A stretch of DNA of 64,000 bases from Pipra filicauda. Taxonomy: Eukaryota; Chordata; Aves; Passeriformes; Pipridae. The stretch spans positions 3,410,001-3,474,000 of the forward strand of contig NW_024104376.1 of assembly GCF_003945595.2 (NCBI RefSeq), in the 5' to 3' direction. The notes under the pieces are model-generated. The model was given only the letters and a program-made list of their open reading frames with translations, was not told where the DNA came from and did not search any database. Below are positions 37,680 through 51,907 of the stretch, one piece after another (position 1 is the first letter of the stretch; each line of letters begins with the position of its first letter). The position numbers and the translations under genes are program-made.

Positions 37680-37713
<34 letters not shown>

Positions 37714-37834
37714 TATTATTATTTTTTAATCCGTCCTTTCCGGCGGTTCTTTTTGCGTATTTTCTCTCGTTGTTCCTGCACCGCCAGCAATAATCGCCTC
37801 GCTACGTCTCGCAGCTGGCGCGTTGGAGAAGCCG
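37550..37834 (+). other. MYC: MYC non-coding exon 1 (5' UTR)
   Basis: The 3' border is a perfect donor (CCG|GTGAGT at 37,834/37,835). The 5' border is inferred from the TATA-like box and is approximate. The exon contains no ATG. The reading frame that joins the exon 2 ATG is open back to a TAA at 37,727-37,729, giving 35 exon-1 codons without an ATG or CTG. It holds a 30-nt T homopolymer (37,682-37,711) followed by TATTATTATT. The 15 nt of exon 2 before the ATG matches the length of that segment in mammalian MYC. Confidence 0.75.
37682..37711 (+). repeat. Poly(T) run of 30 in MYC exon 1
   Basis: An uninterrupted run of 30 T residues inside the inferred 5' UTR, followed by three TAT units and another T-run. 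In the mRNA it would be a poly(U) tract. Exact length could be affected by sequencing error at homopolymers. Confidence 0.9.
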
Positions 37835-41063
<3,229 letters not shown>

Positions 41064-41475
41064 AAGCTCTTGGGCATCACTTAGAATAACCCAAACTGGA
41101 CTGAAACTATGATAAAATATTACTGTTTCTAATATCACTCATGAACTACACAGTCCATTGAGTATGGAACTATTGCAACTGCATGCTGTGCGATTTAACT
41201 TGAGACTACACAACCTTGGCTGACTCTCCCAAGGGTTTGGCCAGAACCTCAAAACTGCCTCATAATTGATACTTTGGACATAAGGGATGATGGGACATTC
41301 TTCATGCTTGGGGATGAACTCTTCAACTTTTTTTCTTTTAAAATTTTGTATTTAAGGCATTTTTTCATATGGGAATCCAAAACAAAAAAGTTGTCCCCAG
41401 TTTGCTGTATATATTTACACATCATATTACCATGTAAATACCTTTAATAAAGCCTTTATAGAAAAATGTGCAACA
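41064..41475 (+). other. MYC: MYC 3' UTR with AU-rich elements
   Basis: AT-rich, with ATTTA pentamers at 41,350-41,354 and 41,413-41,417, and one more at 41,556-41,560 if the distal poly(A) site is used. Such elements give the short half-life typical of MYC mRNA. The sequence ends at the proximal poly(A) site. Confidence 0.8.
41446..41451 (+). terminator. MYC: Proximal poly(A) signal of MYC
   Basis: Canonical AATAAA 383 nt after the stop codon. Cleavage would be expected about 15-30 nt further on, followed by a GT/T-rich region. Confidence 0.85.
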
Positions 41476-41606
41476 TTAATACGCAACAGTTGTGGCAACT
41501 GGATTTATACTTGTCTTGAACTTCTGTGCCATAACATTTCACAATTTTGTTTTTTATTTAAATACATTTTTTCTTTAAAAAATGATTTTTATTTTGTTTT
41601 TAGATA

Positions 41607-41612
41607 AATAAA
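41607..41612 (+). terminator. MYC: Distal poly(A) signal of MYC
   Basis: A second AATAAA 161 nt after the first, preceded by a T-rich stretch. Mammalian MYC also has two tandem poly(A) signals. Its use here is inferred. Confidence 0.6.
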
Positions 41613-41639
41613 TATTTGCCCAAAATATAATTAGCTAAA

Positions 41640-44600
41640 TCCTGCGTAAAGACTTCACTTTGTCTCTCACTGTTGTCATTAGATCTCTATTCCCATGACA
41701 TTCTTTTTTCTGTCATCATGGAAGTGACCTGCCAAGAGTCAAAGGGGAGTTAGATGAGGGGGAATTTTGCAGCTTAGCAGGGAGTTGTTTCTTCCTTCCC
41801 TTTGTGTCTCTTAACTCAAGTAGATAAAATTGTTGATCTAGTGTGCCTTGTTGGTTCAACTAGTGTTGCCCCTACATCCTTCATGAAAGTGGTGGTAGCA
41901 ATGTACGTCTTGGCCACGGTCATCTGCCTGCTGAAAGTAAAGTTGGAGTGGTGTATTTTCTCACTGGTCACCCCAGTTGTATAGGCTCTGCATTCCTTCC
42001 ACATACGTATAATTACATTTTCAGGGCATGACCTTCATTCTGCACTAGAGATCCAGCCATGTACTTTGAGGGCTGCTTTGTAGTAGGCTCACCTTAATTG
42101 CTTCCTGTTTGATTTTAACAAAAGTTAAAGGGGATAAGAAAATAAACTGAGATGGTGAGTGTTGAAGTGGTTAAAACAACAGAGCGGTTTCCCTTTTTAA
42201 GTGCTGAAATCAGCAGAGCCAATCTTCCTGGTCAAACACCTTAACACTTTATTAATGCGAATAGTTACTTGGGATTTCAAGGGATACAAAGTTCAAGGAC
42301 ACACAAAAGGGAGCAAAGAAAAAGAAGAACTATTTCTCACTTGGAGGATATGCTCAGATAGATTCCTAACATTTGCCAGACATATTAAATAATATTTACA
42401 TTCAGGACTTGTCTCATGATCAGCTTTGGATGGGCTTGCTTGACACAGCTCCTAAGATTAGATTTGATCTTTTTCTCCCCTTTTCACCCACTTAGCTCCA
42501 CTTTGGTCATGACTTCAACAACAAATCAATGAACCCTTTGATGTGGAGGATGAATGTGCTTTTCAAAAAGTTGAACCTTGCACTTTTTCGATTTTCATAA
42601 TTCCTGTTAAATACATATTTGTTTGGCTTCTACACGTTGGAGGAACAGTGCTACCAGATAACACCAGTGCCAGCAACCAAACTGGGACTGAGGGTTCAGG
42701 TTTTCGGTTGCTTTTGAGTTTGGAGTGGAAGGAAGAATGATTGGGTGTGGGTGTATATGGGATGGGGGGGGGTTAGCATTTTATGGACAGGGTAGATGCC
42801 AAAGGTCTCTGCTCTGCAAAGCCTAGGGTAACTTTCCCAACAGTCTTGCACATGGGAGTTGGAAGAGAAGGTCTAAATCTAAATCCCATTTGATGAAGTG
42901 CATTAGGTGTTGGGCTGAAGATTTCTTGGGGAAAAAACATCATTCTGTTAGAAAAATGGGACAAAGCAAGGCTTTTTTCTTAATTTTTTTCTGCATCATC
43001 CCCTTGTATCTGAGTTTATAGAAGAGGTCTGCAGTTACTTTTTCCAGCATGCAATTCAGATATTCACTTATGAGGAAAAAGAGTGATGTGAAATGAAACT
43101 TTTAATTGTATCTGAACTGTAAATCAGGACATTTTCCAGCTCTGAATAACATAAAAGTTCTACTTTTTATTAGATAGGATATCTTAATTTAAAAAGATAT
43201 GAATTTCATTTGCCTTTAGAACAGAAGCAAGCTGTTGTTCAAGAATTTATAAATTCATCCCCGTCCTCCAAAACAAACTGGGAGGTGTAGATCCATCCAG
43301 AAAAACTGAAAAATATCTGTCCCAGTTTCATGTGTTAGCAAAACCCCGTCATCTCTTCCCGTTAAATCAGGTTAGACCTCAATGATTAATAAACCTCTTC
43401 TTACTTGCCAGCTTCTTAAATCATTTGGAGAATAGTTTTGAGTTTTTTCTTCTATATGCAGAAGGTCCTCAGTCTTTTGATGAATAGGATACTTGCAGTC
43501 TTTTAGTTGAGCATCAGTTCCTCTTGCCACTTTCCTGCTGGAAAACATCAAATCATGAACATGATCCCAAATTGCCACTTTAAAAAAGTATGATTTTGTG
43601 GGATGACACTTCTTATTTATAACATTCCTTACTTCATTGAAGGATTGCAAATTATCTAAATAGTGTAATAAAAAAGAAATACATTTAAAACAGCCTGTGG
43701 GTACAGGGGTAAGAAACCTCTTCTGGTCATTAAAGTCCTGCTAGAATAAAGAGGAGTGTGGCTTCCACTTTCTGACTCAGCACTAGAGGTTAGGACATTC
43801 AGAAGACATCCCACAGGAGTTTCCAGGCTGGACTCAGTTAGTAATGCATTGTATGTGGATAGGAAAGTGTTGGGTTTTGCTACTGTTTTGAAGCAATAGG
43901 GGAGATAAGCTTATAAAAGAAGCCTCTGAGCCTTGAAGTGAACTGTTGTAAGTATTTACAGTGCTTGCCAAACAGCTGTACCAAAGTTCTGCTTGAAATA
44001 CAAGAAGCATTTTTAACTTCATCTCTCTGCTCCTTTACTTTCATAGGACACTTCAAGCTACTTCTCTTCCAGAGGAACTTAAGGCAAAAATGTGGCATCA
44101 AAGGAAACCAAAAACAAACCATCATGGTGAAAATAAAATTTCCTTTAGCATATACCCTCACTGATCTAATTTAACAATACTGTCTTTTTGCGTTCCAGCT
44201 TAATTTTTTTTTCTTGTGTCTAAATTCTATCTTTCCAGCCAATTATAATCTGAACGCTTTCAACGTATCAATACAGAATATTGGGCAAGAATTGGGATGT
44301 ATAAAGAACTTAATTCTGCTTAATTCAGCTCCCACTGGAGTCTGTAGAAATTCCATGTTTCATCCAGGGAAACAGATTTGTGCCAGTGGAGGATACTCTT
44401 GAAAATTTTATCACTACCTATAAAGAAATCACTTTACTTGTCCCTACCATAAGCACTCTCACTCTTGTAGCACTTTGCAACCATTGCAGGCAGTTGAGAG
44501 ATTAAAAGGATTTCATCAGAGTTGTATGAAAAGGAGAATTTCAGGTAAATGGAATAGAATTACTATAAACTGGAAATAATCCAGGCCGCTGCAGTTAAAA

Positions 44601-45240
44601 TCTGAATTTATTCAAAACAGAAGGTGGAGGTGGTTGTTTCGTCTACAGAGATGAACCATCTTCTACTACGCTGGATTTTTTTTTTAACTGAGTTTTTTTT
44701 AATTGATCTGTGTTAGAATCATCTGCCAAGAAATTATCAGAAAAATAAAACTGAATGATAGGGGATCCTAACAGAAGCAGACAGCTTGGGAAGAGACTTA
44801 TGATTTACTTCCCAGCTTACAGGTTTGCTATTCCTTCATTTTAAAAGGACATTTATGGAAGCTTCTGAAAAAAGGCTCTGCTGACTGAAAACTAAGCCCT
44901 GGTTTCCCCTTGTGGTTTTCACACAGATGAGTCTTAAACCTGCCTAGAAAAAATAATGAAATCAAGAAATGAGACAGATGAGCTGCAGAGGCTAGATTCC
45001 ATTTCCAGTACAAAACATTTGAGGTCCAGCAGGTTTCCCTACCTTTGTGTCATTTACTCATCTCAAGCGTAGCTGTAATGTCAGTGGGGACAGGCAATAA
45101 CTAAAACATTACCCAAGATTCAGAACAGCAGCTAGTAAGTCAAAGGGGTTTTTTTCCTCATCCAGCTAATCATCTTCTACACAGATCTTGAGTGCAAGGA
45201 TTTGGAGGATCTTGCTGGTGGAAGTGGACTCAGCTGTAAC
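41640..45240. other. Intergenic DNA downstream of MYC, no gene recognised
   Basis: AT-rich, with frames under about 95 codons and no domain or known repeat. A G-run is near 42,762-42,771. Enhancers are possible but cannot be named from sequence. Confidence 0.5.
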
Positions 45241-45242
45241 TC

Positions 45243-45890
45243 ACATCATAAAATCATACGATTGTTTAAGTTGGAAAAGACCTTTAAGATCACTGAGTCC
45301 AACCATTAACTCAGCACTGCCAAGTCCACCACTAACCATGTCCCTAAGTGCCACATCGACACATCTTTTAAATCCCTTCAGAGACCAACACCCCCAGGCC
45401 CTATTCCACTGGGCAGAAAATACTGGCCCCAACACTGAGTCCTGGGGAACACCACCTGTGACCAGCCACCAACTAGATTTAACTCCACTGGTCACCACTC
45501 TCTGTGCTTGACCATTCAGCCAGATTTTTACCCGGTGAAGAGTACACCCATCTAAGTCATGAACAGCCAGTTCCTCCAGGAGAATGCTGTGGGAGACAGT
45601 GTCAAAGGCTTTACTAATCCACAGGAAAGGCAGACAACATCCACAGCCTTTTCTGCATCCACTAAGCGGGTCACCTTGTCATAGAAGGAGATCAGGTTGG
45701 TCAAGCAGGACCTGTCTTTCACAAACCCATGCTAGCTGGTCCTGATCCCCTGGTTGTCCTGTATGTGCCACGTGATGGCACTCAAGACGATTTGCTCCCT
45801 AGTCTTCTCTGGCACTGAGGTCAGACTAAGGGTGTGTAGATCCCCAGATCCTCCTTCCAGCCCTTCTTGTAGATGGGCGTCATGAAAGAG
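45243..45890 (-). mobile_element. CR1 LINE fragment with internal deletion, antisense
   Basis: Reverse-oriented CR1. From the left it shows the complement of the terminal repeat and 3' UTR, then the C-terminal KRCVDVALRDM segment fused directly to the RT motif VTGGVPQDSVLGPVFS. Most of the C-terminal half of ORF2 has therefore been deleted. It then continues through the complement of the [18 protein letters not shown] region ('gtcaaaggcttt', 'ctccaggagaatgctgtgggagaca'), the CLTNLISF region and further upstream. About 650 bp, with no intact frame. Confidence 0.9.
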
Positions 45891-45894
45891 TTGC

Positions 45895-47540
45895 AGTCAC
45901 TGTACTTCCAGGAGGGAACAGGGCTGGGTAAGACACTGGCCAGGCAGTGACAATGTCACCTTTTTATCAGTTCGTGACGACAGTACAGAGGATTTTTTCA
46001 CATCTCTACAGAGGCCAAGGAGCTTGTCTGTAGGTGTGCCCAGACCCCACCTCCCCAGAAAATGAGATAAAATAATTTTTTCTGATAATGATGAATATGA
46101 CATTTGGTGCTGAATATAAACGCATATGAAAAAGCTTTATCGGCCACTTGCCAAAACTATTTAACGTTTGTAGTTACTACACAAATCTTGCTTTGAGTTG
46201 CCACCAATACACGGGAGCTACGAGGCATGTCTGTGTGGTCATGTTTGAAAGCATGAGACACGAGGGAGAATCACTGGCTGAGAGTGGACCTGCACAATTC
46301 TGGCTGACTTTAATGGTGAAGCATTTTATTCCCACAAGCACCGTTTTAATTTTCCAGTTTGATACAGGATTACATTTTGTTGCTAAATTCACCCTTCAGA
46401 TATATGTCTCTCTACAGATCTTGCCATGGCTACTGTTCTGGTGAATACAACTCCACTCAAGGCAAAATCTTTCTTGCAACCATGTGTAATTTTCATCACA
46501 AGCTTCTATCTCCAAATTATGTGGAATTATGTTTTCCATATAGGATCAAAAAGAAAAAAAAAACCACGTAGAAATAAAGGATTAGGTTCTATGAATGAAG
46601 AGATTTTAAAATATAAGCTGCAAAAATGGAACAATCTGATGGGGTCACAAAAAGTTCCAAGCAGCGAAATTAACACTGCTTGGAACTAATTAGCTCCATC
46701 AGCTTCCTTCATGCTAATTTATTTATGATGAAAAAGGAAAAAAAAAAACAGGAATTTTGCTTTAAATACAACTACTGCGTATGAGCAGGCAAACGCCAAA
46801 AAATTCTGCAGGCTGAAGTTGGACTGTGCGTGATCAAATATATAGCCCTGGTCCCACAACCATGTATCTTTGAAACCCTTGGGACATCCCCCTGGATCAC
46901 TGGGGTTGCAGTTGCACAGCAGCACTCCCATTTCCCAGCACATTTTTCTTCCAGGCGTCATGTGTGTGCGAGGGGCTGCTCATAGGGATGTAGCTGCTGG
47001 AGTGAGAGCTTCTTTCCACTCCTTTTTCTCCCATTAATCTGCTCCTTGATGACAGCAGAACCAAACAAAACTTCTCGGTGCAGGTAGTTCCTGTGATCTA
47101 CTGCCCGGCTGAGTGTCTGACAAAGCCCTTTTTGGCTTGTGACCAAGGCTGTGATGCTCTGCGGATGAATTAGGGGAAGAGGGATCAACGCTGCAGTTGT
47201 GTAGACACAGCAAATGTGAGCTAAAGGTCTGAGTGCTTCCCTATGGTATGGAAACATCCCCACTCTGCCTCCCCTGCATAAAAGTGGTGTCTACAATGCC
47301 AGATGGTCTCCTACCCCAGCACTGGACAGACCTCGCAGTGCCAAGCTTCCAAATTTTTTTAGTCATATTTATGCAGTTAATTTAGGTTTATACAGTCTGA
47401 TATAGGCAATGATATGGGTTCTCATTTGACTGCACTACAATCTCTCCTTAAATAATTTGGGTTTATTCATATGTCCCAGGAAAGAAAATGTGCTCTGTAA
47501 CAACTGCTGCCTGGACAAGGCTTTCCAATAAGAGCACTTT
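45895..47540. other. Intergenic DNA, no gene recognised
   Basis: Frames under about 105 codons on both strands, none recognisable. No CpG island or repeat family is identified. Confidence 0.5.
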
Positions 47541-47544
47541 CGGG

Positions 47545-47680
47545 AATCATAGAATCATCCGGGTTGGAAAAGACCTCTGAGATCATGAAGTCCAACCCTT
47601 GATCCAACACTGCTGTGGTTATTGGACCACAGCACTAAGTGCCACATCTAGTCTCATCTTAAAAACCTCCAATGACGGAG
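47545..47680 (-). mobile_element. CR1 LINE 3'-end fragment, antisense
   Basis: It starts with the complement of the terminal repeat ('aatcatagaatcat'), then 'gggttggaaaagacctctgagatcat' and the complement of a 3' UTR very like that of the 31-kb copy (both share the 'ccacatctagt'/'actaagtgccac' region). This suggests the same CR1 subfamily. About 135 bp. Confidence 0.85.
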
Positions 47681-47684
47681 ATGA

Positions 47685-50635
47685 TGTTTAAGTATCTAAA
47701 CACAAGTAAAAATGTAGAACATATGATGAGAATGCTGGATCAGACAGCAAAAATGAACTTTCCACACCCCGTTTTCCTCTGGATTGTTCCACTATTCCAC
47801 ACTTTACTAATGTATTTTTAGACTACATTATGAAATAATGAATAGAGGAATAAACTGAATCTAAATTAAAAGGATACAACAAGGTATATAGCAAGCATTA
47901 TGCTATAAACCATGTTCAATGCACATAAAAATTTCAGAGAAAACAAATGTGATCCATTAGTTTCTGAGGAACCTGAACGAAGATATTTCTGCCTTGGACT
48001 GGGCTGTCTTTTCAACAGTAAACAGCATCACTACAGAATTGCTACAACTGAGCTTTCAAATATTAGAGTTTTTATAGTATTTAAATGTGTTGGACGGGAG
48101 ATGAAAAGGGAATTTGGGGGGGCTTGTATTTTGGTTTGGTTTTTTGTTTGTTTGGATTTTTTGTTTTGTTTTTGTTTTGTGTGGGTTTGTGTTTTTTTTT
48201 TTTTTTTTTTTACTTTTATCAACTAAGTATATTTCATAGAGATTTTCCAAAAAGAAATCCACCAGACTTTAATAGTTCATCAATTGGCTGCAGACTTTGT
48301 GATTTGCAATGGATTCAGAGAAGAAAATCCATAATATTTTGATAAATTGTGCTGTTTTATAATATTAATTTGAGCTGCAAAACTCCTCTCATCTTGGGCA
48401 AAGCAGATTTTTCTTTGGGCACACGTAAAATCTTATTATGTGTTCTCATTATCATTCATCATTATGGTAAAGAGTAAGATAATACTGTATTGTGCCTAGA
48501 CTTGAACACTTTAAGGGAATGTAAAAGGCTATATGAATATCTTATGAAGTGATTGCAAAATAAAATTGACATCAAAGTGATTCGACTATGTAACATATTA
48601 TTCCCTCTCTGTAAAATTGGATTCTTACTGAAAAAAGCTTTTCTTCTTTTGAATTTGTGAAAGAAAAAACATAAGCCTCCTGCCCTTATGGAACAATACA
48701 GCGTTTTCCCATGTTTACAAGGACAAAATTATGCATCCTCATGTGTACTTTTATTTGAAATTTAATTTTTGATACTTGATTAAATTAAATCCAGCCCTTC
48801 CCCATTCATTTCAGCATGTTGCCCTAAAACTGAGACCTGAGTGTGACACCCAAAACAGTGAGCACAAACTACAGAAGCATTAACGGGACTTCAGGGACCA
48901 AAATAATCCCCAGATATTAATGACCTGTTTGGCAAGTGGAGGAAAATATCTGGGCAGCAAGGTGGCTGCCACGGAGGTCTGTGCAGCAGCAGTGTGTCAC
49001 CCATTCTCCAGCTCCTTTTCAACCTCCTTTTTCTTGAAATTGGTAGTCAAATTCCCACTCACATCACACACTCATATTTGGGAATGCTACTTTCCAGAAG
49101 ATTTTAAGCTCAGCTGACGTTTCCATGAGGTTCCTCTGTAAGTGTGCCTGTTGGTGGCCCTTGGGGACCTTGCTCGGAGGAACATAAATCCCACCAAAGA
49201 GCGATGGCTCCTGGAGAGACACAGTGCATTCACATAACACAAGGTACTGATCCAGTGTAAATATACTTTGCCTGTTCAAATCGGCTCAAAATGCTTTGAA
49301 TGATAAACTTTGTCCTGCCAGATGTTATGACAAATTTGGTGTCCTACCACAGCTTCTCTAAAGTCTTCACGAACACCCCATAGTTTGCAGATCTGTGATG
49401 GCATTCATATGGATCACATTTGTGCTGTTGGATGCTCCAGCCATGCATGGTTTCAGTTTTGTGATTATGAGGCCACTGCAACTTAATTATTCCCTAATTT
49501 AGTTGTCTCTATGTAAATCAGCTTTCAGTTGATACCTTCCTTTGTCTTGGTACGCATTAAGAGCAATATCTCAGCCTCTTCATGAAGCACCACACAAACC
49601 ACAAAAAACTTATTGACTCCAGCAGGGACAGGATTACAACCTTAGTTTTGCAATCTTACTTTAATCTTCTCTTAATTAATTTAATTCTGATATCATTATC
49701 TAGATTGCCCCATTCATTCAGCATCACAGCATCTATATCCTCATTCTCACTGGCAGGCTTTAGTAACTTTGCAAATGGGGCAGCTCTATCTGCCGTTCCT
49801 ACCTTTTGATCTTTACTAACAACTTTCCTTTAATGTCTGCTGAGCTCAGCCTTTTATCAGGCAGAGCACTCCACCCTCCCTGGTAGAGGGGGCACTGCTC
49901 TGATCAACGTAGGCATGTGGAGCTGAATTTTTACTGTCTGCCTCTCAAGGTGATCCTGCTGGTCCATCCTGGCTCTCCAGCCAGTTTTAAAACCAGTTCA
50001 ACCAAATCCAATTTAAAACTGAACGGCAGACAGCATTTCATAAACTTTTACAGCCCATTCAAGTTTAGCTAGTCTCAGGACCTGTGTTGTCTCTTCTGGG
50101 GGAGTTTCTTCTGATATCTGCCTTGGGTGGACAGTGCTGGTGTGGGTGGGCAAGCACAGTAACCCATAGCTTGCAGTAGGCAGTATAGGCTGAGAAGTAT
50201 ATAATCCATACTGTGCTGTTATTGCATTTACTTTGGTTTATGAAAAGAGCTCAGCTGTTGCCTTTTATTTTTTGCTTAGTGCCACAAAGATGCAATTCTG
50301 CTGCCATTTTTGCAGTTAAATTTTAAGGTCCAAACTATTCCACGGTTCTATGACTCAACAGACAAGCTGTCCCTTCTTCTGCTTGTCCGTGGTGTGACTG
50401 TGGCTCAGCTGGTGTGAAGCAGGGACCCAGCAAAGAGGACAGGCATTGCAGCCAGGTCAGAGCAAGAGAAGCCCAGGGGTCAAGGTGCAGACTGGCATAA
50501 CTTGGGCCCCAAACCATCCCATATGACTGGGATAAAAATTGTTATTCTGGTATAATCTCTTACTAAGTAGAAAAAAAATGTATTAGCATGCCTATGCACA
50601 CACTACATGGCTGTAACTCTGCTATTTTTTACATG
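47685..50635. other. Intergenic DNA, no gene recognised
   Basis: AT-rich, with a T/G-rich simple repeat at 48,127-48,211 and otherwise short chance frames. No gene, RNA or CpG island is seen. Confidence 0.5.
48127..48211 (+). repeat. (TTTG)n / T-rich simple repeat
   Basis: T-runs interrupted by G or GG at intervals of 4-6 bases, ending in a run of about 20 T. It is the reverse-strand equivalent of the (CAAA)n tract at 15.6 kb. The phenylalanine- and lysine-rich frames over it are artefacts. Confidence 0.9.
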
Positions 50636-50639
50636 TTTA

Positions 50640-50790
50640 AATCTTGGTCCACCTCCCTGCTCAAGCAGGGCCATTTGGAGCAGGCTGCCCACGACCATGA
50701 CCTTTTGTCTGTGACCATGGCTTCTGAATATCCCCAAGGATGGAGGCTCCACAACTTCCCTGAGCATTCTGGGCCAGTGCTCACTAATAA
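50640..50790 (-). mobile_element. CR1 LINE fragment, antisense
   Basis: It contains the complements of typical CR1 segments: 'cacctccctgctcaagcagg', 'gagcaggctgcccacgacc', 'gaatatccccaaggatggag' and 'ctccacaacttccctgagc'. About 150 bp and strongly diverged. Confidence 0.75.
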
Positions 50791-51889
50791 ATATCCTGGT
50801 CATGATGGCTTTTTTCCATGGTGCATCTTGTTGTTATACAAGATTTAACATAGAGTATGTCCATTTTCAGAGGAGCTGAGCAGATCCCATTGACTCCAAC
50901 AGTGGCTGGGAAGGTTCATTGCTTTTAAAGATTAGGCAAAAAAAAAGTGCTATGGTTTTCCTCTCAGGAAAAATTTCAGGATGAAGAGACAACAGTGAAA
51001 GGATAAATCTGGAGTACAGACAGACACAAGTACATTGCCTGGCCTCTGCCATTTTTTTCTGAGTAACTTTAAACTCTGATGCACTCTGGCTCTCAGGCAA
51101 GGCACGTTTTCAGAAGCTCTCAGATGTCAGTGGATGCAAAGCTCAGCTGAAAACTGAGCACAAATGGAAAATCCTGTCCTTTGGTCTCTCGTGGCATGTC
51201 AAGGATTTGCTTTGACCTCTTTAAAACTTACCTGCTCTGCCACAGTGTCTCACTTCCATTTCCTTGTACCTATGGGCATCATTTGGCTGGAAGACAAACC
51301 ATCCAAATAGATGAGCATGGCTTCCCTGCCAAGAGCTGACAAAATACAATCATCCCTGAATCCTGAAGACAGAGAATGGACACTGGCAGGAAGGCAAATA
51401 TGAGCAAGCAGTGTCTGCGTGCTGCTGGTTTTCTTGAGTGATAGTCTGTTTACGTGATGTTTCCATACAATGTGTGCGTTCTCTACCCATCATTGCCGAG
51501 GTGAAGCTGTGCAGCACGACAACAAAATAAGCTACTCTGCCTAATAGTGGAAAGGTCTCTTCCTAGCACATATTACAGCTTGCTTAGATGGGTGGTTAAA
51601 GATAGTGTGTTGATTTTAACGAAGATTGATAGTCAACATGAATATGCTGCCTGCCTTGCTTCTCTGCTGGATGCTCAGCAGAGAGCCTGGCAAACCTTAA
51701 ACAATGGAATCGCCTGTTGATTCGGGGATTAAAAGCTGTCTGTGGAAGAGCATGCTGAGAAAATGTGCTGAGAGCTTCTGCTGAAGGGGCTAATTCATAG
51801 TCTAGTCAAGTAGCTTTATAACCATGTCTATCATGAATTTTGTTATCAGCATATTGTTTGAATCACAGATCGATGCATACTGATTTTGG

Positions 51890-51907
51890 CAAATCTAATT
51901 AGATTTG
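51890..51907. promoter_or_regulatory. 18-bp perfect palindrome with homeodomain core
   Basis: CAAATCTAATTAGATTTG is its own reverse complement over all 18 bases and centres on TAATTA, the homeodomain core. It lies in the MYC-PVT1 interval. Function is unknown. Confidence 0.3.
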
